The notes: a model not told the origin generated them from the letters alone. A stretch of 64,000 nucleotides of DNA from Grammothele lineata (GCA_002150815.3 NDFF03000127.1:124001-188000); one strand, 5' to 3'; positions 42,601-56,415 are shown, counted from the stretch's first letter. Made by a program: numbers and translations.

Positions 42601-45600
42601 GGGTGGTCACCGGTCATGCTGAAGAACTACGAAGAACTTGGGCATCTGGCTTACCCAATGCGCGCCCTTGATGATCGCGTGCTGAGGTTGAGGCTAAGGT
42701 TGGTCCTTTCCCGCCTCAGTCCAGTACAAATGCAGACCCGTTCAAGTGTTTGGTGTCACGTTTTAAGGAACGGCTGGGGGCGCGAGCGTTGCCAAGTTCG
42801 CACAGATCCCTGCTAGGGCCTAGACCGAGCCCACGGACGGTCCTGTGCTGAATCCTGATCTTAATGCTCGACATGGACGTGCCGGCGCGCCCGGCGCAGA
42901 TGCCCGCCGGCGTGGGCGTGAGGCGTGAGGCTCGCGTCCACGTTTGCAGTGTTTCGCACCAGCTGCCAGTGCCAAAGTTCGCAGCTGCCAGTGATGCGTC
43001 CCTGTCATGTGCGCGCGAGATGGTCAATAAAAAAGTCAAAACAGGACGGTGATCCCGGTCGCAAGTCTGAGATGCCTGTCATACCTCAAACGGATGCAAT
43101 CAGCGTGAAACGGACCCCGGCGTGACTGTTGGAACTTGGGCCCCCCGCGCCTTCTGGAGGGAAACGCTGTCTCGGCTGGCCTATTTCCCAGGTAGACCAG
43201 GTTGGTGTGCGAGGAAGAGACGAAGTCACGGTTCCTCGGGAATATTTGCGGTGCTTCGAGTCGGGAACGCCGGAGCCCGACCTGCTTCCTGTTCGAGAGC
43301 CCGCGCCGACGTCGCCGGCGCCCGACACGCATGTCCAGATCCGGTGATTGCACCATCTCGGACGTCGAAGTCACGGCGCCGAACAACAGACCACGAGTTC
43401 GACTCGACAGTGCCCGCCCTGTCTATCCGGATTTCTTGGACGTCGCGAAAACTGTGCGGCGTGACAGATATTTGGTATCCGAGCCCCCGCGGTCCCGGTC
43501 CGAGGTACCGCGGACCACCGAGATATGTCAGAAGAAAATACGCAGATATCATGCCAGCGGGCGCTGGCAGCGCACCGGGCGTTCTGAGCATGCATATCAT
43601 ACTCGACATTTAGCGCCGCCAGCACAGTTTTCAGGGGATCCCGGTCCGACCGGCGAAACAGAGTTCTCGACGTGCAAAGTCGAGATGTACCCGCACCGGA
43701 TGTTTAAGTGAAGGTGTTGCGTGTGCGGAGGTGAGGGTCGGAGGGCGACGGCGCTCCGACGTCTGGAAGAGTGTAAGGGCTTCCCGATTTTGCTCAGCGG
43801 TACGTCGTAAAGATGGGGCCCCACGGTCGGGGCCTTTGCTGGAGAACGTTACGCTTTTTCCGCTCACGAGACCCGTCTGCCCGAAATAATGAGCGCATTA
43901 TGACATTAAGATCCTTTCGGAGGCGGAAGAAAAACGGAAGAACGTACCTCTCGTAAAGACGAGTTCTCCGGCGAGCACTTGGTTACAGGGAAGCGGTCGA
44001 CGGCGGCGGACGGACGCGTCGGTGTCGACGTCCGAGACTCCGCTCTCGTTCCGCAGCCCTCGACACCCATCACTCTCGCGCCCCGACTAATGCGTTGAAC
44101 GCGTCCCCCAGGGCTGGTAGCTTATGAGCTGGCCTAGAACCCTAGGCCCGTTTGAGGCAACAATGAGGACGAAGAGAGCAACGGACCCCCGATGATTAAC
44201 TTACACACATACGGGCGTACATAGCAACCGGTGCACGCCGGCTCGCGGCTTGCACAGGGCAACCGGGTGACGGTGGACGATTTCGGCGCCGCGAGCGCCG
44301 CGGGCTTGTTCTCGAGTCCGCGCGGGAGGTGCGCACCCTTCGCACAGCAGCTGTCACGCCCCGTGGGGGATGTGCGCAGAAGAACATTCGGCTCCAAGGG
44401 GCAAGGGGCGCGGCGGCAGTCCCCGCGAGAAAGGCGCCCGCGCAGAAACTCTTGTCCATGTGCAGACGGAGAGGGAAGGACGTCATCGCCCTCGTCGATA
44501 CTCTACGACGGCGACGATACTGTGGGTACTCCAAGTTGCGCTCTTCCGTCGTCTGTCATGAGGAAGTCGCTCGGAACTTCGCCGCTCCGAGGGCGACCGC
44601 CACAATATTTATTGTCGGCGACATGGGCGAAGGCCTTAGGCATGTGCACGGCTGTCGACGCGACCCCGTGCGCGGTGGCGCGAGGGCCCCTGATCGCGTC
44701 GTTGTTGTACGCTGAACAAGGACATAAGCCCGCCCGAGAATGCAACGCAATTTGTTTGACGGACGTACAGATATCCGCGTGCGACATACGTTGTTGTCGA
44801 GGATCGCACAACGAGCCCCATCGCGAGGAGAAGGCGTCCCAAAGATCAGCCAAACATAAAACATATGGAGAAAAGAGATGCGGCGTAGGAGGGAACGACA
44901 GGGTCACGAGAGGCAACGGGGTGGGCGACTCTAATGGGCGCTTGCAATAAAATAATCGGCGACCGGTCTAGACTCTACGTCCGCGCACGTTGTCGGGCAT
45001 CCGAGTTTGGTTCGTCCGCCTTGGGCGGTCTGGCCACGGCGCTCCGGGCGGAGGGGGCGCGTGTAAAAATCCCGCCGACGGAGGTCTCTTCGCCCCCATC
45101 ATCGTCGTCACCGAGCACCGGGTGACAAAAGGACGCCGGCCACTCGCTCGATGCCCTCCTCGGGATGGAAGTTTTTCTCTGTTAGTGTCACGCGCGTCAC
45201 CATCGCGGGACAAGGCGCGCTCGTCACGCGGTGTCGTCCTCGCGCGTGACAGGCGGTCTGGCCGGGATGGCGTGACGCTACGCGTTGCTGACGTCACCGG
45301 CCACAATCGCTCTGGATTCGGGCAGCAACGCCTGTGATCGCGCGATCGACTCTTGTCCCCTGCCCACGTCGCGCCCTGGGATCCGTCTGCGTTCTCACTC
45401 TTGTAACGGCCTAGTGAAGTACCGCATTCGCCTCATATCAACCCCCCCTCACGCCGCCGGCGTCATTACCTGCTCATTGAACAAATGTTGCGCTCGTGGA
45501 ACCCGTGGAGGCTCGATGAATGCAGAACGTGTCCGCGTGCTTCGTCCAGCTGGTCGGCGGCATGCTGTCGCTAGGTGATCATGCCACTTCCAGCCCCATA

Positions 45601-48600
45601 CGCGCAGCTTCGCCGCACACGGGCGAGAAGAAATGCACGGAGGACAGCCGGGGAGGTAAGTCGATAATCTTAGTACTACTCCTACCTTCGTTCAGTTGCG
45701 AGAAGCTCGAGTATCTCCGAACCCGCGCGTGATGGTCTCTTCTTCTCTCACTGTACGTGTCCCTCCGGTCGGTGCTACCAGGATCGAATGGAGTCATCGA
45801 CCGACCTGTTGCCAGTCGTCGTGTGATCCTTCTCGGTATCGCCGTACGTCGTCGCGCATCGCCCGAAGTCGCGCTGCGTGTGACCATGCGTGCACCATTG
45901 ATGCGGCCGCGAGAGGGGAAGGTATGACGACATCGCGAGTACTCGGCCGAGGACGACTCAGCATACATCTAAGCAGAGGAGAGCGCAACGCACCCGACGA
46001 GCCGCATCGATGTCGATGCACCGTGCGCGACAATCGCTCGCGCGCCTCATGACGTCCTCGTTCGCGGTCTGGGCCCAGAACACCTTGGGGAGCGCGAACA
46101 CTGATGGAGGTGCGTGCAATGCGTCCGTGACACACGTCGAGGGGGTTCATCTCGGTAAATCCTGCCATACAGCGAAATTTTGTGGCCGCGCGCGTCCCAG
46201 CACGGATTCGAACGAACGCGACACTGACACTGACGTGCCAGCTCAGAATTCAAGGCTCTTCGGACCGGCGCCGCCCATCGCGCGAGCGATGCACGTCGCG
46301 TCGAGAGGATCGTCGCGGCCGCCTTGGGCCACAGGCCCGGTCACGCGACCCGCCTTCCTCGATACAAGGCTTTCGCGCGTAGCCTCCACGGCCTCGGCGC
46401 GATCCTCGCGATCCGCGTCCCTACCCCACAGGGCGGGGTATCCGCGGAAGGCATCCTATACGCCTCAAATGCGCCTCGCAGAACATCTGAGTCTTGAACT
46501 CGTTGAGGTGAGTGCTCCCCGAGACTGTCTCGTGTACCCGGTTGCTCACGCGGGCGGATCACCTGGCTGGCTTGTAACATTCATTTAGGATTTACAGGTG
46601 CCGCGCAGACGAGATTTGGGTAGACGTTGTGACCAGCACGCCAACACGCCTATGCAGTACCGTACTACCCCATCCTCGCGCACCACGCTCCGAATGCCCT
46701 GCGTGAAATGCCAGTCCATTACTGAGATCTGAGAACGCGACCCGTTGTGTGACTGTATAGCTCGTGATCAACCACGGGACCCCGGAGGTGTGCTTATGGT
46801 GACACGGTGATGATTGCAGACCCGCCAAGGCGTGCTCGCAATGTGTGGCTGAACGCACGTTCTGGGCCGTCCCCGCGCGGCGGGCGCTTCGGACTGGGAA
46901 GGTGCGTAGCCGCGCAGCGACTGGGGTTGCGCACCGGTCAGGTGGGGTTCGTAGGGGTCGGTCAGTGATGTTTAGTCAACCCTCTCGCGCAGTTCGTACT
47001 GGTCCGCTGACACGATATCGTGGTTGTACAGCAGAATATGTCACGCGAATGCGTTGACCAAAGATCACGGTGCTCAGCGCTGTGCATGTACACATTCTAC
47101 CCCACGCCCTAGCGACCCCACTCAATTTTTTATTCCCTCAGCTACGCCACGACGGCGGAAATTGCTCACGCAGGATGTCATTCCTCGTCCTTCCCGCGCG
47201 CACGCACGCAGTGCGACCACGAATCACCATTGGCCCCCGGCGTCCTACGCGTCGGCGTGGTGGCGTCGGGGCCGACGCCCGAGAGTGCGAAATCGAATAT
47301 CTGCGGGCGCTTCGACCGCGAGTTCGACGCTGGAATGTGCGCGACACCGCCACCCGGACTCCGTGCTCAATATTACGAACGCACCGGAGAGAGGTGAGGA
47401 TGACGAGGCCAAGCATCGGCCACCAAAGAAATTTTCCTGACGATGGCGTGACGGTGAGAGGATCGTATCGTCGTGGCGTGCACAGTGCAGGCGATAAGTA
47501 CGAGCGAACATCCCTATCTACCTATCCCTATCTCTTCCATGCGCGCGGACCATTTACACGCAGACTCGACTCGGACGGTCGTCGGATGGGTGTTGATGTA
47601 GCGCCTAGACGTTCCCCGCAAACGTGACTCACCGCGCGTTGCTTCCGAGTCAGCGTTGAGGATTAAACTGTACAAGCAGAGTTGTCTTCGACCCTCGACA
47701 CTCGACTTCGTGCCCTCCCGTGGCGGTGGCGTCTAACGTTTGTTGTGGTGTGGCGGCGGCGGCGGACGCACATGTGTGATTTTTCCGTTCGTCAGGAATG
47801 TGTGACGGGGCTGGCTATCACGTAGGGCGGCGTGCTTTGCGAACGTATTCGAGCCCGCGAGTAGAGGTAAGGAGTATGCACTCGCTAGCGCTACCGTTCC
47901 CCGCGCGTGTCGCGCCTCTGTGGCTTCGAACCTCAGAAGAATCACCACAGTACCTCACCCAGTCCGTCCCGTACGTCCGGCGAGGCACCCCACCCTCCCC
48001 TCTCGTTCCTTCCGCGCCCGCTCCTATTAAGCAGTTCAAGAAGTTCGCTCGGGCGTCGGCGCGCCCCTCCCGAACGGGGGCATGATGCGCGCCGTCCCGA
48101 AACGGCAGCGCGGCCGCAGCGGCGCCGGGGGCCCGAGAGAAGCACCACCATGCCCGGCAGGCAGGCGGACGCGAAAGCGAAAAGGCAAACGGCCAAACCC
48201 TGTGCGCGCAGGGGCGTGCTTCGCGAAGCGTGCGCGCGTGCGTTGCGGGCCGAGGCTCAGTGGGCCTCCAGCGAGGTGATTGGCAGGACTACTTATACTG
48301 GTACTTCTGGGTGACTGTTGTGATGGGAAGGAGTTGCGAGTACTTGGCGACGAGGTTGCGTGCGGAAGATCTGCAGACGATTAGGGTTTGGACGGTCTAG
48401 GCTCTTGCAAGTTTTTTTGCCGGGTGTGGTGGAGAGCGGTGCTATCAGGATTGTGTCGGGAGCGGTGTTGAACGTATACTTGAAAGCTCGTGTTCCGCAT
48501 TCTAGTAGTCGTAATGCTGTGATATTCGGTGGACTCACAATCGCTAGAAACGCCTCGCACCTTCGAGCTCCTCGAACCTACCGTGGCGCCCATACGGATA

Positions 48601-49269
48601 TCCCTGGATATATGCACGCATCGTGGTGATGATGCGCCGCCGCGCGTGTGACGAAAACGCGAGGGCAGAAAGAAAGCACCTCCGAGCCGAGACCGCGTCC
48701 CAGAACCCGAGGTACGCGCCTCGCGTACGCGACTCGTGGCCCACTCAACGCTCACTGCGCGCACCCCGTCGTTCCCCGAAGCCGTCCCCGTCCATTGTGC
48801 GCCGGATTGGGACCGCGTCGGGAGGCGCGAGGGGTTCGGGGCGGACGGCGCATGCGACGCGTGCGTCCACAAAGGGACCGCCTGGGAAGTTCTAGAGTCG
48901 AACGTGTACGCGCGCGTCCGCACGTATATTGCCGGCGTGGCGTGGCGCCGTGATTCAACTCCGAGTGGCCATGGCCGCCGTTGGCCACCTCGAACGAGAT
49001 ATCGTGCGCACCGGGTGTCACAATGGCACAACAACCCTGCACACGTCGCGCCGCGGTCGGTGCAGGTCGGTGCGCGCACTAGTTCGGGTCGGGGCCCCTT
49101 CGTGAATCCGGATAAAGATGGGGACGCGCCGCGGAAGAATTAGAAGTGAGGTGACGGCGGGCGTCGGGTCGGGCGAGCCCGTCGCCAGCGATACGTACGT
49201 GCTGGGGCTGGGGGTGACGGGATCGCTATCTCAGACCTCTCCCCCGCCTCGAGCAGATCAACACTGAGC

Positions 49270-51150
49270 GCCCGGCAGACCCGGAAATTCTCACCACAGA
49301 CCCCGGAAAAAGCACGTTCCGGGGTTTGAACCCGGAATTCTGACCGAACGAGGATATTACGGGGTGAAAAACTCGGGGTAGAACAGAGGAAATAGCACCA
49401 TAAGCGAAGGTCTCAAAACCCTCTGTTGTAGTCGCGGAAATTCCACGGCCAAAGAGCAGAGGAATATAACACTGTAATGAATGCTAGGGAAAACCATGTA
49501 ATTTCCGCGGTCCGATCTCAGTACCATGTACTAGAAGGGTTGTCAATGTACTCGCGCATACAGTTTGTGCGAGCACAGGACTTATATCGAGCGTTATCGG
49601 ACTTACAGTACTAGTAGCTCAAAGATGACACCGCGAGTCAGAGACTCGGAGTGGCGCACTTGCTGTGGAGGCCGATACGGTCATGTGACTGACGCGCGAG
49701 TGCCATGTCATCACCTCGCCCTTTGGTCCTTCGCTCTTGCCCGCTCTCTACTTGATTCTTCCTCTGTGGCCCGACGCCTGCCCGCTGCTCTCCACGCTTT
49801 TTGCCTTCGGACACGCCTTACGCCCTTCTGCTTGCTTTCGCTGGTATGGAAGGCCGCTCTATAGTCAAAAGCGACTCCCACCTCTGTGCGTTCTTCAACA
49901 TCGCTCCCGTCGACTCGGCATGCTATGTAACTCGTCAGCTTGATTTGGAGGCAGCGTGATGGGTTGCTTGTGGTCAATCGGATGCCTGGTATGTCGTTCT
50001 TTTCTCTCATAAGGCGCATATGTGTATATGAATCCCCTTAAACCCTCCCTTCGTCAAATTCCATCGGACCGCAAGCATCCTGATCCCCCTTATTCCATCA
50101 TGCTCATCAGTGCGCTTGGATTTTATGTCAGGTGGGTTTGCTTTTGTGCTTGTAAGCTTTCGATCTGCTTACGTCGTTTCGACTACAACTGTCTTTCCAT
50201 TCCGAGAGTACTGTTGCTCCACTCATGCTTGTTCCTCGCACTACGGGTGCTGACTACTGTAAGTATCTCCACTTCTCGAGCTACAGTCTCTCCGGTCTCA
50301 CGCCAACACTCTTCCTTATCTCCTTTTGCGACTCCTGTGGACTTCATGCGCATCTACTCGCCTCTATTCACTAGTGACAACTAGTGAACCCTCTGGTACG
50401 TTATGTCTGTGTATAGCTTGTGCTCGACTACGCTTGACTAACTGACTGATTGCTCTGATGCAGGTGAGTACAAGGGCAATGGCGAGGGCGAAAGCAACGG
50501 CGAGGGTGAAGGCGAACTGGGCGAGGGCGAGAGTGAGAGTGAGGGTGGGGGCAAAGGCAAAGGTGAGGGCGAAGGCGAGGGCGAGGGCGATCGAGAAGCA
50601 TCACAACGCATCGCGCACATCCACGAGCAGCTCTTGGGCGGTGTTCATGTTCGAGGACGGCGATATCACCCTCCCCGGACCATGGCATTGAGTCCGGTTT
50701 CAAGCAGCTCTGGCATCGCGCGATTCACGATAGCGCTCGCTCGGGCTAGTTTGTTTCCACTGCATCGATCGATCATGTACAATGTATGTATTCCGTACAG
50801 AAGTGATATACGAAATCTGGGATCAGGCCAAGCTGTATCATTGGGCTGGGCCGTAGGGGACCATTTCGGGCACATTATCACGGAATTTCTCAGGGCGTCC
50901 ACCGAGGAAATCGACAACCAGATAACACGGGTAGCACACACGGAATTTCCTGGGCTGATAACCGTGGAATTCAATGCCGGAGGTCGTACAATCCTACAGA
51001 GGAAATCGGACACGGCACGCCGGATTTCACGCATCCAAATTACGGGTTTTCGCCCCGTATTTTACACGACGAATGGGGGAATTCCTCTGTTGTACCCCGT
51101 ATTCACCGGGGTCCCGCACACGGGAATTTCCTCTGGTATCAGGCTCTCGG
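49270..51150. mobile_element. Possible decayed non-autonomous element with inverted repeats
   Basis: CGGGGTAGAACAGAGGAA at 49374-49391 recurs in reverse complement with 17 of 18 bases at 51082-51099. TACAACAGAGG also recurs inverted near 49420. Both ends are full of CGGAAATT/AATTTCCG words (about 49279, 49436, 49500, 50879, 50939, 51122) that are rare between them. No transposase frame lies inside. The ends are diverged and the borders are not defined. Confidence 0.4.
50474..50591. repeat. GGCGAG-type hexanucleotide repeat
   Basis: Imperfect tandem copies of GGCGAG, GGCGAA, GGTGAG and GGCAAA run for about 118 bp. The reverse strand translates to Ser-Pro-rich repeats, which is an artefact of the repeat and not evidence of a gene. 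Confidence 0.8.
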
Positions 51151-52544
51151 TGCAAGATTTGCTTGAACCATAGTCGGGAAGTTTAGCGCGAAATGGAGGG
51201 AATGCGTGGATGACTCCGGCGACGGGTAGGGCGCCTAGGTGTGTCTACCCCGCTGTCGACCGGGGAGGTACTTACCTGCCTCTCCGGACGCCCGCCGTCG
51301 CGCCACTGCGGTGGCATGACGAGCTTAATGTCTGTTGTGGGGGAACGCGAGAGAGGGCTGAGAGGGACGCCACGGTGAGCGTGCGCGGTTCGCGCCATCA
51401 TCGCGCGCTGGGGGCGCGCAATTGGGTGCGTGATCGTGCACGCACGCAGCGTCGGGGCGGTCTTATTGCGTGTGCCCCCACGTTCTATGGGGAGGCACTG
51501 TATGTGTGTGCGCGCACAGGCCGAGAAGGTGCGAGACCAGCCATAATTGGGGGCCGGACGGCGGAACTCTAACGGACGAGCGGGGTAGCGCACGATGTGG
51601 CGGTACTGCAGCACGGCGGGGAATGGAAAAGAAGTAGAACGGTGAGGATCTGCCAACCGTACTGGCCGAGACAGGTGCGTCGCGCGCCGCATTGCGCGGG
51701 TCGCAGAGGAACACGCAACGGGGAGGAAGTATAATGCGTATGTCGGACAATCGGTGCGAAGCGCACGCGCACATGGGGCGGGGTTCTGCATTGAATTGGT
51801 GAGGAGAGAAGGGGGCGAGGCGGGGCGGGGCTAGGAATGCAAAAGCTAATACTGGAGTGTGGCTGAGGAGACGCTCGCGCGATAGGTGCGAATGAATGTT
51901 GGGACAGCACGGTATGGCGAGAACGTCCGAAGGTCTTCCGTGATAAGACATAACCCTCGGAGCGAGGATGTACGACGGACTGCTGCTGCTGAGGAGCGCG
52001 ACGGGGGACATGAGCGGAAATCACTGCGCTAAAATCGAGAGATGCACGTTGACCGTGCGCGGGTGGATGGCGCGGACGGACGGGGGCTGGAGAACACGTT
52101 TGCGGGGCAACGGTGAGCAGAGAAGGCTGTCACCGGCCGGGCGAGGACTGGAGGATGTCGGAGGGACAAAGGGGACAAGGCGCCGGATGGCGAGAATGTG
52201 CTTTGCGCGTCGCGTGCGTGGTCACGGGCGAGCGCACATGGGCGGGTGACGCGTGACGAGACGTGCAGAGACGTGACGTGCGGGCGGAAATGTGCTTGTT
52301 TTGGGGGGTAATCGGGCGGGAAGATCGCCAAGGAGGGTACGATCGGAGTGACGGGTGTCACGGTGGAGTGGGACTGTGCAGGTCGGAGTCATGATATTTT
52401 TGGGGAATGGGACAGAATAGGCTGCGACCCTTTCACGCCAGTTTCACACTCGTCCTATGGCTGCTATATAGGCCCCGCCTCTCATCCTCTCGCCCCGTCC
52501 ATCCGCCCACCGCCCGCACGCCGTGCTCCCTCCGCTGCACTACC

Positions 52545-53965
52545 ATGTACGAAGAAGTTTGCCTCATGTGTGGCAGGCCAGTCCTCGACGACGGGTAAGC
52601 TCTTAGTCCCCCGCATCCTCTGCACCGCCCTCCTCACTCTTTACCCACAGCCGAGCCTACTGCAGCGACGAATGCGAGAACCTCGACTTCACTTCGCCCT
52701 CCATTTCAGCAGCAAGCAGCGCACACCCGTCCCCCTTCTTGCGCTCTACCACGAACGTCCCCCCTCATCTCACAGACGTCCCCGCTCTCCTCCCGTCCGT
52801 CCTCGGTAATGAGCTCGATACGTCAAAGTCCCACCGTGCTCGTCATTCAGTATCATCTTCCTCGGCATCTTCGACTTCATGGTCTGCCTTGGACGAAGAT
52901 GTGGACGAACAGGAAATTTCTCCTGCTCTCTACGGCAACTCGGACGACGAGTACTACTACGGCGTGCATCCCGACTACGCCCTAGCGGATGGCAAGCCTT
53001 CCTCAGCAACCGGCCACCTTCACCCCGCATCGTCACTCACGTACGCCCGCCGTCCCTCCACCACCAACCATCGTTCCACCATCCCCGCCCTTCACCGGCG
53101 CACCTCGTCGGTTTCCACACCCTCGACGGCGAGCACGGGTGGATTCCCTCCGGAGGTCGAAGACGACGTTTCGGACGTCCCTGAATGTTCCTCTTCCGTT
53201 CATTCGAAGCGTCGCCACCCGCGCAAGTCGACCGACTCGATCAAGGACGAAGAGGAGCGCGATAACGAGGACACTCTGACGGGAAAGAAACGGCGTAACC
53301 GGGCAAGTCTCCCCGCATACTTTTCTCTCCTCGTCTCGACGTCTACCACCCCTCGCTCGCACAAGGCCTCGTCCGCGCTGTCTATGCTCTCTCGCTCGCT
53401 GCACAGCTCTTCGTCGCCTCCCACTCCCCGCATCGCACACCCTGTTGTCGACACCACCACCGCGTTTGCCGTGGCGCAGCCAGCGCGTGTCTCCAAGGCA
53501 CAAACTCAAATCCCGGAATCGGCGCCTCGGGGCCGCAGCAAGCGACGTGACCCTGAAGCGCGTTCGCCTTCCTCTCGACGCTCGCCGAGCCGCTCTCCCC
53601 GGCCGCGCGCTCATGGCCACCAGAGCGCTCGTGCGCGCGCCCGTTTGGACAGCATGGAGAAGGTCGCCGACTGGGTCGCGCACAGCCCGGTCGTCGCCGC
53701 GGGCGTTCGCGCTGCCCGCGAGCTCAACCAGCGCAGGAACAGCTCGCCGCCGCCGTTGCCCAAGTTCGAGAAGATGAGCCTCAGCGACACCGGCGCCGTG
53801 TTCGACAACACCATCGAGGAGACTGAGGGGAGGAGGGGCAGGAGGCGGACGAACGAGCTCGACGGCATCCCTTACGGCGCAGACCCCAACGCTCCCGGCT
53901 ACGGGAACGGTCGTAGTGGGATCGTCTCTCGCGAACGTGGAAGGACGGTGGCAGTGAGGCGATAA
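52545..53965 (+). CDS. Ser-rich protein with N-terminal Ecl1-like zinc motif
   Basis: Exons 52545-52594 and 52651-53965 give 454 residues; the intron is 56 nt, phase 2. The N-terminus MYEEVCLMCGRPVLDDGRAY, then CSDEC, carries a CxxC...CxxxC zinc-binding pattern similar to fungal Ecl1-family proteins (linked to lifespan and nutrient response in fission yeast). The rest is disordered: Ser/Thr-rich, with acidic patches (DEDVDEQEIS), a basic SR-like region (RSPSSRRSPSRSPRPRAHG), a short helical segment (LDSMEKVADWVAHSPVVAAG) and a Gly-rich end. The motif supports only a weak family call; a regulatory protein is likely. It stands alone between two long stretches without genes. Confidence 0.75.
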
Positions 53966-55416
53966 AAGAAGGCGGGTCTTCACCTGGACTGACGATCGAA
54001 CGACCCAAAACACGACTGCACGACCAGCGCATTCTTTCCCCATCACTCGTATCATCATAACAACTAGACGCATTCCAGCCTATCTCGTTCCATTGCACTC
54101 ATCATCATCGCTTCTTGTCATCCATCGCATTCCTCGTATTGGTCGCAATCGTCGTGCTCTCTCGCTCTCTTCCAATCGGATTCGCCGCATTCGGTACCCT
54201 CATGTCGTTGGCCTCGCGGTCCCTTCTTCGCAAAAACCTGGCCCTGTCTCACTTCCCGCGTGCACCCCTAAGGGAGGTGGCCCAGGGTCTCGCCGCAGTT
54301 ACGATCAACAGACGCTCCCGCCGTCTTTATCGTCGCTGTTCATGCTATTCTACGCATACACTTTTCACAACCATCATCATCACGTCCATCCACTGCATCT
54401 CTCTATCACTATCTATCTTCCTTACGCTGTCGACACGTACCGCATCATATCACCGCTCTGTTAGTCCAAAACCCGCACGTACATACCCTCACTACACTCA
54501 CTCATAAAATCCATCATCATCATCATCATCACGAATGTTCGTCTTCGCCATGCGCGCCCTTCTAGTACTACGTTATGTCCCGCCTGCGCGGTCGTAATGC
54601 GAGCGGCACAAAACGTCGTACGTTTCGCCACATGTTCCCCCGTCTTCTATGATCATTATGTTGTCACTTCGTGTCCATCTGACGATCACATGTGCCTTTT
54701 CTGTCCCTTTGAATTCGTTCGTCCCCGCTTGAGCTTTCCAAGGCGCGCGATAAGTATCTAAGTTACAAGTGTACCCTGCTTGATCGCGCCCCTGTTCGTG
54801 CTCTCTTCTCACCTTCGCCGCGCCGTACCGCCCATTCTCCCGTCCTGCTTCTAGTGCTCTGTGATGCACCATTTATTGTTCGCTCGCCTTCCCTCTTTCC
54901 TCTTCACCCCACCTCTTCCCTCGTTTCTCTTATCCGTTCTTCGCTCCATTCTCGATAGATCTAGACTCCTAGGCCCTTCCTCGAAAGACAAACCCATGTA
55001 CGCATAGACCCCGCTGCCTCCCACTGCCCGCCCGGTTCGGTACGTATGGCTACATATACTACGCTCGCAGGTCTAATCAGAAGAACGTTCTTCGTCTTTC
55101 CGCGGGGTGCTGCGTGGGCCTGCCGGGGCCAAATGAGCTCCACACAGACCGATGTCGACGGCGCGTGCGCGTGCAAGGTTCGACGAGTTCGCGACGAACG
55201 TGCTTCTGGCACTGACAGCCGCAGGCTTCCTCCTCGGTATGTATATGCGCGCCTTTGTTCTTTCGTTCTCTCGTTGGAGCGCGTGCGTCCGGGGCCGAAA
55301 GCTCAAGCTCTCTGACACACTACGCGAGTCTCCGACATCCGCGCGGGTGCGAGTGGCCCAAGGGTGTGACATGAACGGTAACCGTAACGCCTCGCGCGTT
55401 TGCCGCGGCCGCGATT

Positions 55417-55440
55417 TCAAGCTCAAGCTCAAGCTCAAGC
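55417..55440. repeat. TCAAGC tandem repeat
   Basis: Four exact head-to-tail copies of TCAAGC. Related words occur nearby: the perfect palindrome CTTGAGCTCAAG at 55838-55849 and CTTGAGCTCGAG at about 56216. Confidence 0.75.
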
Positions 55441-55653
55441 CTCTCCTTCCCGTCTAAATCTGTGCAATACGCGTACGAGTATAAGTGCGCGTCGCTACTA
55501 ATTGTACACGAAGAGGGAAGGGGGGAGCCGTCGTACGCTCCCGAGGGGCTGCGCGCTCTCGAATTAGCTGATGCTCTCAGGCTTCAGCTATTACCTCTAG
55601 GGCCTACTGAAGTCTGCGCGAGCATACAATACGTGCAACTTCGAGATAGCGCG

Positions 55654-55688
55654 TAGAGAAGGCCGAGGTGCGTGCCTCGCCTTCTCTC
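55654..55688. repeat. Hairpin with one bulge
   Basis: AGAGAAGGCCGAGGTGC pairs with GTGCCTCGCCTTCTCT, leaving one bulged base and one mismatch and almost no loop. Confidence 0.55.
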
Positions 55689-56415
55689 GAGCCCGTCCCG
55701 CGAGCCGCAGCACTTACATACGTATGATACGCTCTCGAATCTCGAGTTCGCTCAGGTCCGATTCGGAGGGAACGCGAAGCCTGGTTCGAGTGTCGAGGGT
55801 CGAGAGTCAAACCTTCGCCCTCAACGAGGCTTGGGAACTTGAGCTCAAGCCTGAGGGTCGTAACGGGCGCACCCGCGAGGTCGGCCCAGCCTGAGAAGGT
55901 CGACCCCGACCCGTCCGCGCCGGACGATGGGCGGGGGTGAGGCGGGGGTGTCTGGATGTCTGGGTCGGGCGAGCCTCGAATTCTGCGCAGCGGGCACGGC
56001 GGCAGTCAATGCTTCAACTAAGTTCGAGTTCCTGGATATAATGTTGAATGTTGAATGGGCTGACCACGGCGGTCGCGCCGACTGGCGGATCCGGAGGTGC
56101 GCGGACGCAGTCGGGAGAGTTGGAAGTTCGCGCGCGTTCGTCCCGGCGGCGGTGGGCGTGGGGAGGGACCACGTTCAATTCGCTAACTCGAGGCTGCGGA
56201 CGCTCCGAGCCTGAGCTTGAGCTCGAGCCCGCCGGCTAGCGGTACAGGATAATCCTCGATGACGGGCTTCTGGACCCGCGAGTTGGATGTGGCTCGTAGA
56301 CTCCCGGCGGGCTAGCATGTAAGCCTCAGGGTCGCACGGAGACCGGGGAAGTACTTACGAACAGTCGTCGTCCCTAGTTTCGGCCGAGCAGCGGACGCTG
56401 TGAGCGGCCCTGCTG

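Larger units (their letters stand above)
38972..52544. other. 13.5-kb stretch without a credible protein gene
   Basis: The six frames hold only short, mutually overlapping open frames without family resemblance, without the C-ending codon bias of the neighbours and without matching splice sites. The DNA is rich in CpG, so it does not look like strongly RIP-mutated repeats. Structured elements inside are listed separately. TACCCG/CGGGTA words cluster at 39180-39290. I saw no reverse transcriptase, integrase or transposase motif. Decayed mobile DNA is the most likely content. Confidence 0.5.

Noticed and set aside
42373..42816. Cys-rich 147-codon frame (CCCAPDREHACLRCGRG)
   Set aside because: The Cys spacing is irregular, the frame has no splice partner, and the region is full of unrelated short frames.
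47905..47945. GGTTCGAAGCC on the minus strand, resembling a tRNA B-box
   Set aside because: The flanking bases do not form a T stem and no A-box lies at the right distance.
49315..49337. TTCCGGGGTTTGAACCCGGAA, tRNA T-arm-like
   Set aside because: No D-arm, anticodon arm or acceptor stem can be drawn around it. It fits the inverted-repeat element better.
50428..50703. Ser-Pro/Arg-Pro repeat proteins on the minus strand
   Set aside because: They are translations of the GGCGAG tandem repeat and change with frame; not evidence of a gene.
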